Assembly: GCA_036924285.1 (NCBI GenBank)
Contig: JAYKYS010000001.1
Coordinates: 13,913,501 to 13,977,500, forward strand
Source: Asterella californica
Taxonomy: Eukaryota; Streptophyta; Marchantiopsida; Marchantiales; Aytoniaceae
Direction of reading: 5' to 3'
Length of the DNA: 64,000 nucleotides
Positions 57,983 through 64,000 of the stretch are shown here, piece after piece (position 1 is the first letter of the stretch; the number at the start of each line of letters is the position of its first letter). Under the pieces are notes generated by a model. The model worked only from the letters and a program-made list of their open reading frames with translations. It had not been told where the DNA came from and did not search any database. The translations under genes were made by a program, and so were the position numbers.

Positions 57983-59503
57983 CCGTCTTCCAAAAGTGCC
58001 GCATAAGTGACCAACCACCACAATCTCTGACATTCCAAAACGAGATTTTGTACCTGACAGAGTGAGGTGTACCTCTTCCAAGCGCATCAGAATCTTCTCC
58101 ACATCTCGGATGTGATCTGCAACGAACTTTCTGCAACCATCAGCAGTCATAGTTTCATCCTTGTCCTCCACCGGACAGCCTTTCATCGGGATATGATCAA
58201 GAAATGGGATAGTAACCTCAGGTACAAACTCTCGTAACACCTTATGCATCGCGTTTTGCATATGAGCTACTGAGTTTGTCGCACCCTGAGGAAGAGTACA
58301 CATTCGCATCAACCCCAAAGGTGTACGCATGGTAATCAAGTCTCTACTCTCTAAAGCAAGCTGAAACTGATCGTAACCTGAAAACAGATCTCCAATAGAA
58401 TAGATAGATCTTCCAGCAAATGCCTCGGCTACTTCATCAACCACAGGTCCTGTTCCAACATTTCGAATCGTGATGTTGTTAGCAGGCTGTAAGTCTTGGA
58501 TGAAGCGTAAAGCTCCTGTCTTCTTAGGTACTGTGAACCATCGGCTAGAGTACGGAGCCATAGATGGTTCAAGAATACCCATCCGCATCCTCTCCTTCAG
58601 TAAGTCAATAACCTTCGGTAGCAAGGCACGAGGGACTGGAATCGGTTTCAAGTCCCAAGATACGTGAGGAACTGTGAAGATAACCATCGGAGCTATCACA
58701 CTAGGATCCACACAACCAATCTCTCCAGCTGAGAAAGAAAATGCCTTACCATGGCTAACTATCATCTGCTCAAAAGCTCGTTTCACCACTTCAGTCATGA
58801 AGCCATCCCCTCCTATCTGGAGCTGCTCGAGTGTCTCTTGAGTAAACTCGTGTCCTATCTGTTTGGGATCTCTCAGTACAAGCTCAGTGACCGCTAACTC
58901 CATTTGCTTCTGTGAATCAACAGATAACTGGGTCGCCACTGGTTTCACCTTCTTCGCTACAGTTTTGTATTTGGTGTGAACCTCTGCTTCTTCACGAGAG
59001 CCACACCAGCAGATTGCATCCTTCCATCCACTCTCCAGTCTCGGATGAGGACGAGATTGCAAGCACGAGGCAATCTCCTCATAGACCTTACGAGAGTGGA
59101 TAGGGATCACCACCCTTCCTCCCATCTGCTCCATCAACTTATCTGCATCATCCAGCCAACGAACAAAAGACTGTACACCTACAAACTCCTCGTAAACACC
59201 AGAAATCATCTCATCTTCACTCAGAACTCCCGTACAGCGTAGATTTTCTGCATACTTCTCCATCTGTCTTCTATTCTTCTCAGTCAAATCCTCTACACGC
59301 GTAAACTCACTCCAATCATCAGAACTGAAAGCCATCAAACCAGATTTCCAACTATGTACAGTGTAACTACTCTCAGAACCTTGAGCAACCTCTTCGTCAA
59401 CCTCCTGTGATCCCACAGGCTGCTCAAACGGGATCATAGTAACAGCAGATCCATCACTCTTGGTATCCCGGCCTACAAGAGTGGTTTCAGAAAACCCTTG
59501 CTC
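57983..59503 (-). pseudogene. Reverse transcriptase of the young Ty3 element
   Basis: Open from the frame-shift site at about 59,497 to the solo LTR. Order: an acidic Ser-rich N-terminal linker; WDLKPIPVPRALLPKVIDLL; GILEPSMAPYSSRWFTVPKK; GALRFIQDLQPANNITIRN; YSIGDLFSGYDQFQLAL (first catalytic Asp); TPLGLMRMCTLPQGATNSVA; the catalytic box PFLDHIPMKG; FGMSEIVVVGHLCG. The box should read F/Y-x-D-D but the second Asp codon is CAT (58,193-58,195, His). The polymerase is therefore probably dead in this copy. The 5' half has no stop. It is in the -1 frame relative to protease. Confidence 0.9.
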
Positions 59504-59506
59504 CTA
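59429..59506 (-). promoter_or_regulatory. -1 ribosomal frameshift signal between PR and RT
   Basis: The slippery heptamer G-GGT-TTT is at 59,497-59,491, with protease-frame codons AAG GGT TTT. A 7 nt spacer follows. Stem 1 pairs CACTCTTG (59,483-59,476) with CAAGAGTG (59,462-59,455), 8 bp perfect, with a 13 nt loop. The loop word CGGGAT (59,470-59,465) can pair with ATCCCG (59,434-59,429) as stem 2 of an H-type pseudoknot. The protease-frame stop TAG is 59,475-59,473; the RT frame's upstream stop is 59,506-59,504. So the shift must occur within about 30 nt, and the heptamer lies there in the right register and direction. Confidence 0.75.
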
Positions 59507-59901
59507 CAGACAGGAGAATCTCTCAAGGTTTGTCTGTTTCGTTCGTGGTTCGAACGAACGGTCAGAAACTGCACAGAACGTCTATCATCCGGACTACGGA
59601 TCCTAGCATAGTGAGATCCATCATCCATCACCTTCGTCTCCATTCTAACTGCGGTGATATAAGGCTGACCAATAATCACAGGATAAGAAGCAGAAGACTG
59701 CACGAAGAAGTGCTGATCTACCTCCACATCACCCAACTTCACTCTCACGTTGGGACAAGCGCCGTATAACTCACCCTTCTGGTTGTTTGCAGCTCGTAGC
59801 ACCCAACCATGGTTCAGTTCGATAGGCCACTGACCTCTCTCGTACACCTCCCATGACATGATGTTGATCTCAGAACCGTGATCAACTAACGCAACAACAG
59901 G
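59473..59901 (-). pseudogene. Aspartic protease of the young Ty3 element
   Basis: About 142 codons in the gag frame, directly after the TAA that ends gag. The active-site region reads ALVDHGSEINIMS, with D-H-G where most retropepsins have D-S/T-G. It is followed by LRAANNQKGELYGACPNVRV, QHFFVQSSASYPVIIGQPYI (the conserved I-I-G strand) and ARIRSPDDRRSVQ. It would process the Gag-Pol precursor. It ends at TAG 59,475-59,473 inside the frameshift region. I believe DHG is a lineage trait rather than damage, from memory only. Confidence 0.8.
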
Positions 59902-62052
59902 TTAAAGACTTCCAAGGCGAACTCGTGTAGCCGTCGTAGCACGAGCCCAGTGCCTTTTTCTGAAGTCACTATCAGTAGCTGGACTCTCATCGCCAGCTTC
60001 TTCATCATCGAATTCAGCAGTATTGGTACCAGCAACCAACGCTTCTTGCTGGTACTTTGTATCATCAGCCTCCTGAAAGTGCACCTTCCCGAATTCTGCA
60101 TCATTAACAGAAGCTCCTACCATCTCTATCATCTGGCTTTCTACTTGTTTAGACATCACCTGTCTCTTCCGCTTGATGATGTCGATGATCAGTTCGTGAA
60201 ACTCCCTCTTTGCAATACCAAGAACTTCTCGAAGAGAAAACTCGATTCGCGCATCCAGTATCCTCTGCTCCAAGATGCTCTTCAGATCAGTAGAAGTTTC
60301 GATATCAGCTGCCAACTTGTAAGCCGGTCCCTTCTCCTTCTCTTGGGCAGTAAACCGTCTACCAGCAGTCGTTGGCTCCTGCTGGGATCTCTGCACGTCC
60401 TCCATCGGACCTGGTGCAGGTGGAGGAGTTGCAGAAGTAGAAGGGATGTCTTCAGGAAGAGCCGCTCGTCTCCTTGTGACCCTCCGTCTATCTCCAGTCT
60501 CCTCTGGAGCTCCAGTATCAAGTTCAGAGGCTTCTCGCCGCCTCTTCTCCTCCACAGAAGCATCTTGCCAGTGAACGTGTCTATCCACGTCCAAGAATGC
60601 TTTGATAGACGCAGCGTCAACAGGATCACTCCACCCTGTGACTCTACGGATAGTCTCAGCTCCTCTCTTCAGTACTTCAGAAGGAACTTGAACAGGTTTC
60701 TTCTCAGTAGTCCTATCTAACAACGTAGGACTAGAAGAAACTTCAATGTGACCGGCATATACATCAGGATTTACCGGTGGTGCCATCAATGCATGTACAG
60801 TTGCAGCAGCTGTAATCTGAGGTAGACTCCTCATGCCTCCTCGTCCAAACTGCGTGCTTAGCGGCTCTTCAGTAGAAGAAAGGTGCAGCCTACCGTTCTG
60901 GTAGCGAACCACACCATCTCGCAGAGCAGCCGTGAGCTCTTGACAGTCCCCTCGGAAATGATCTTGACTGTCACACCAGATACATCTACGAACAGGAGCA
61001 CCTCCTGGACGTGCAGCAGCAGGCGCCGGTGGCTGCTCTCTCTGCAGACCAGCTAGCTCCACCTTCAATTCTCTCATCTGTCGAATCAGGTCTTCGATCT
61101 GGTTCTGCTGTCTATGGTTCTCTGCAGATCTCTGAACCGGTGCCCTTTGTGCAGAAACTGGCACCACTGGTATCAAAGGCACTGCAGCCGGTACAACAGG
61201 TCTGGGAGCAGGAGCCGGAGGTTGCTGTGCTTGAAGAGCAGTGCGAGGTTGAGCGGTCACTTCTGCAAGCGGACGTCCTCCCACAGCCACTCTTCCACGC
61301 CTTTGTCTCGTCAATACAGCAACAGCATCCTCAACTCTCCCCCAATCGGTAGTAACTCCTCCTTCAGCCGATCGGTCAGTCAACATAAAGCATAATCGAT
61401 CTGCCGTAGCATCATCGGTAGCTTGCAGGAAAAGCTCGATTTTCCTAGCATCTAAGGTTATCCTCTCAAGAGTTGAGAGTTGTCGGTATCTCCGATCAAA
61501 CTCTCTCAGCATTTCATTCAGGTTCATCATACGACCAAGTTGCTGCTCAACCTAGTCCAAAAACGTTCTTCTTGTGACTCTCTCTGAATCTTCTTCGAGA
61601 AACTCCTCTCGAAGAGATCGCTCGAAACTCATCCAAACACCTAGATTTCTTCTCTGTACATCCCTAACCTGGTCCCGCAACTCAGGGATTACAGCTAACT
61701 CGAAACTCCCTATCATCTCAGCATCAGTAGCTCTAACTAGTTCCATCTCTCCTCTGTATTCACGCAGATATCTAGAAATATCTCTACCCTCAAATCTACC
61801 GCATCTATTAACTATCGCTTGCAAAGCTTTGGTAGATTTCAACTCACCCCCTCCAACGATCGGATGCTGTTGGACCAGGGCCGCAAGTGTCTTCAGAATC
61901 TCAGCCGTATCTAGACCAGATGCAGATGTCGCTGCAGCCGCTGGTGCTACAGAAGGAGCTGCAGTAGACGTAGATGCAGCATGCGTAGAAGTAGCAGCAG
62001 TAGCACTCTTGCGATCCATCTCTTCTTCTTGTAGTGAACTCAACCTTCTCAA
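59902..62052 (-). pseudogene. gag of the young Ty3 element
   Basis: Starts MRRLSSLQEEEMDRKS, 36 nt after the LTR; the second Met (MDRKS) is an equally possible start. Ala/Thr/Ser-rich N-terminus; capsid-like helices (GRFEGRDISRYLREYRGEME, LREFDRRYRQLSTLERITLD); a proline-rich linker with QIEDLIRQMRELKVEL; one CCHC knuckle CIWCDSQDHFRGDC at about 60,990-60,940; a charged C-terminal region (LREVLGIAKREFHELIIDII). An in-frame TAG at 61,552-61,554 stands where Trp (TGG) is expected, and TAA at 59,902-59,904 separates it from protease in the same frame (one transition from CAA). Apart from these the frame is open for 2.1 kb. Confidence 0.88.
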
Positions 62053-62068
62053 TCAATCACCCCAAGAG

Positions 62069-62086
62069 CTCTCAGTGGAAGCACCA
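62069..62086 (-). promoter_or_regulatory. Primer-binding site candidate
   Basis: Two bases after the 5' LTR the minus strand reads TGGTGCTTCCACTGAGAG. It starts with TGG, as a site complementary to a tRNA 3' CCA end must. I cannot name the matching tRNA. The same sequence adjoins LTR D at 52,776-52,794. Confidence 0.6.
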
Positions 62087-62088
62087 GA

Positions 62089-63416
62089 TATCGAGTTGAG
62101 AGTTTTCCTGGGAAGGGCGGAACCTTCTGGCTGTGATATGACCTTGAAGGCTATGTTCGGTCTATTCAAGGAAGCGTTGGGCTTCAAGCTGTGGTTGATT
62201 ACTATACAGAGGCAGGGTTCAAGTCATAAAGGGCACTATAGACACTCACTCAGGTCGAATGGACCCTCCAGTATGTTCAGGAAGCGAAGATCAGATCAGA
62301 CTAGCAGTAATAAGGTCAGACAGCGAACTTTAACGGTCCAGAATCAGAAACATACGATGGTTCAGACTTCAGAACTCCTCCTACATGTAAATGAGGCCCT
62401 ACTGACCATACACACGAAGTTTCAGCTTGAGATCAAATCAGAGTGTCGAGATATGGGCAGAAATGTTCTGAGCAGAGAAATTACGGCAATTTCTGGTACC
62501 CAGACAGCTATTTCGACCTAGAACAGAGAATTGGCTCGATCACTTTCAAAGATTCTTACAGGATTTGCAGTACACAGCTTGCTGAACACTCCTGTGAAGT
62601 TGGGCCTCCTGATTGTACACAGAACTCCAGATCTCGCTCTCTGAAGTTGATGCTCTAGATTGAGAGCTTTTCGGACCCCCTCTGCTTCAGCGGTCGTCCT
62701 GAGTTACTCACAATTTCAATTGACATGAAAATTTGGGGACAGTCGTAGCCCTGCTGACAATGAACGCGACCTCGAAGGTTTGAAGCGATTTTCTCAAATC
62801 TATTGCGATTGATACCGCAAATCCCAAAATCAACAGAAGTGCTGCAATTCTGGCACAAATCGAACTTCAATCAGCCATAACTCCTTCTTTATTGCTCCAA
62901 ATCGATCAAAAATTTCGCTGACAGTGCTTGGCACGACGAACCCTATCTCCCTATGCTCTCAGATTTCGAAGATCCCTCTCCAAATGCTCGAACTCCTCTT
63001 AAGACCCCTACTACTAAGTTTAGTAGTACACAAAGACAAAATTGGACCAATGGGAGTTCATAGCTTCACTCCCCTGTCCTTTTGTGTCCCAAACCACGTG
63101 GTGACTTGATTTTGCACAAAGGCTACCACGTCAAGCCCCTAAAGTGCCAGCGTAGACCCTAAAATACATGCAAAGACATGTAAAACGACACGTAATTCCG
63201 AAAGATAACCTTACCTCGCTAGGAAGCATGCATGGGCGACATGTAATTACAACCCATGGGCTTAACTCAATCTACGTGGTAATCAACCTACTAAGACTCA
63301 AAAATATATAACATCCTCCAGTGTCGACTTCTCTGAGGTCATAATTTCACTCAGAGAGACTAACGCTTGACAGAGAGGTGAATTATTTACAATGTAAAAT
63401 GATTCACATCACGACA
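62089..63416 (-). repeat. LTR E (5' LTR)
   Basis: 1,328 bp; the right end is CGACA and the left end TATCG, one change from TGTCG. It holds the element promoter by position; I do not see a clear TATA box. About 15 differences from LTR D, most of them transitions. Confidence 0.95.
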
Positions 63417-63960
63417 GCGGGCTATGGAAGCATTGCATACGTCTACTTTAAACTTCTCGATGGTGGTGGTGTGGTTCGTCTTATGTACTCGTTGTCGACT
63501 CCATCTTCTCCTTTGGAGAAGGATCTGATCCGTCGGACTATGGATACATTGTAGTTGTCAGCATTAGAAGCCACTCATGTATAAGCACATAGTAGTACGG
63601 TTAGCTCACAAATGTCTCTAGATGATGAGCCCACTAATATTTCTAATACTATTCTGTCGATATTTGAGACGTCGATCATGACTACATAAATACGAGATAC
63701 AACAACACATCTTTTCACTAGATGAGGACGACATGTTTGATCTCCACACTACTCACATAAACCTTATGATAATGGTACTCGTGGTTTGATTATGTGAGGG
63801 TACGCACTCATACTTGTACATAGTGTAACTCCTCCTCGTATGCGACGTGGTATAGATATAGAGGAGTTCATACAAGTAACTTTGATTGTATTGTAGTTTC
63901 CGAACGCTTTGGTGAGATTACATTGAGAGATCGTGGAGCATAGATGTTTAGAGAGTTTCA
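63417..63960 (+). pseudogene. Decayed pol fragment, possibly BEL/Pao-like RNase H
   Basis: One plus-strand frame, read through stops, gives AGYGSIAYVYFKLLDGGGVV, then LMYSLSTPSSPLEKDLIRR, then LSALEATHV, then TTTHLFTR, TGA, GRHV, TGA, SPHYSHKPYDNGTRGL. The order AYG..AY, S...PLK..xIRRxELSA, WRHV.S..NPAD.GTRG is that of BEL/Pao-type pol. The expected F-C-D-A-S block may be the decayed FCHCLVER just left of the young element (about 52,272-52,290), which would mean the element inserted into this RNase H. Five or more stops. The family call is tentative. Confidence 0.35.
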
Positions 63961-64000
63961 TCCATAGACTTTGGAGGTTCTTGATGAGATATCTATTGGG

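Larger units (their letters stand above)
52293..63416 (-). mobile_element. Young Ty3-type LTR retrotransposon complex
   Basis: In minus order: 5' LTR (63,416-62,089), primer-binding site, gag, PR, RT, RNase H, IN, polypurine tract, LTR D (54,124-52,797), then a 286 bp piece of gag and a truncated third LTR (52,510-52,293). GCGGG occurs directly outside both ends (52,288-52,292 and 63,417-63,421), so the whole complex behaves as one insertion. The LTRs differ at about 15 of 1,328 positions. Integrase and gag motifs differ from both the Athila-like and chromoviral elements in this window. From memory the lineage resembles Ty3 elements seen in fungi and algae; that placement is uncertain. Confidence 0.88.

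Noticed and set aside
59950..60720. Plus-strand open frame of 256 codons
   Set aside because: Antisense to gag; Ser/Leu-rich composition reflects the complement of Glu/Arg-rich coding sequence.
61574..62521. Long plus-strand open frame (315 codons) across gag start and LTR E
   Set aside because: It runs antisense to gag and into an LTR, and a near-identical piece recurs at 52,537-53,229 for the same reason. It has no domain; it is a shadow of the repeated DNA.

Overview
The window is nuclear DNA of a green plant (streptophyte). Two single-copy mitotic genes with plant-type protein sequences and GT-AG introns lie in a field of plant LTR retrotransposons. The many short introns, the AT-rich spacers and the mixture of Ty3 lineages would suit a non-seed plant or a streptophyte alga, but I cannot name the species.

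Layout. (1) 1-12.4 kb: degenerate Ty3/gypsy material on the minus strand. Three copies (A, C, B) of a ~1.27 kb LTR-like repeat with TGTGG...CCACA ends surround one truncated Athila-like pol (NC, PR, RT, RNase H, IN; 6.8-11.1 kb) and a second RNase H-IN fragment (2.4-3.96 kb). (2) 12.4-19 kb: AT-rich spacer ending in a cluster of three copies of a small TIR element. (3) 20,116-26,218 (+): complete 13-exon gene for AUGMIN subunit 4 (433 aa). (4) 28,828-35,152 (-): complete 18-exon gene for anaphase-promoting complex subunit 7 (562 aa), convergent with AUG4. I rebuilt every exon and all splice sites are GT-AG. (5) 36.5-44 kb: AT-rich DNA with at least six copies of an unfamiliar ~350 bp element that carries two adjacent hairpins whose arms differ between copies yet stay complementary, plus a second full copy of the TIR element. 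(6) 45.6-51 kb: palindromic GATGC repeats, an unrecognised broken coding region, and a deleted chromovirus (integrase plus chromodomain) between two LTR remnants. (7) ~52.0 kb: a group II intron domain V, so an organelle-derived (or intron-derived) fragment. (8) 52,293-63,416: a young Ty3-type element on the minus strand with two 1,328 bp LTRs about 99% identical, a third truncated LTR, and a 5 bp target duplication (GCGGG) around the whole complex. A solo LTR of a related family sits inside its pol. (9) 63.4-64 kb: a decayed pol that may be BEL/Pao-like, interrupted by element 8.

The two host genes act in the same phase of the cell cycle: augmin nucleates spindle and phragmoplast microtubules, and the APC/C drives exit from mitosis. 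The most notable new observation is in the young Ty3 element. At the PR/RT boundary there is a textbook -1 frameshift signal: the slippery heptamer GGGTTTT in register, a 7 nt spacer, an 8 bp stem, and a loop that can pair downstream as a pseudoknot. It lies exactly where the reading frame moves by -1.
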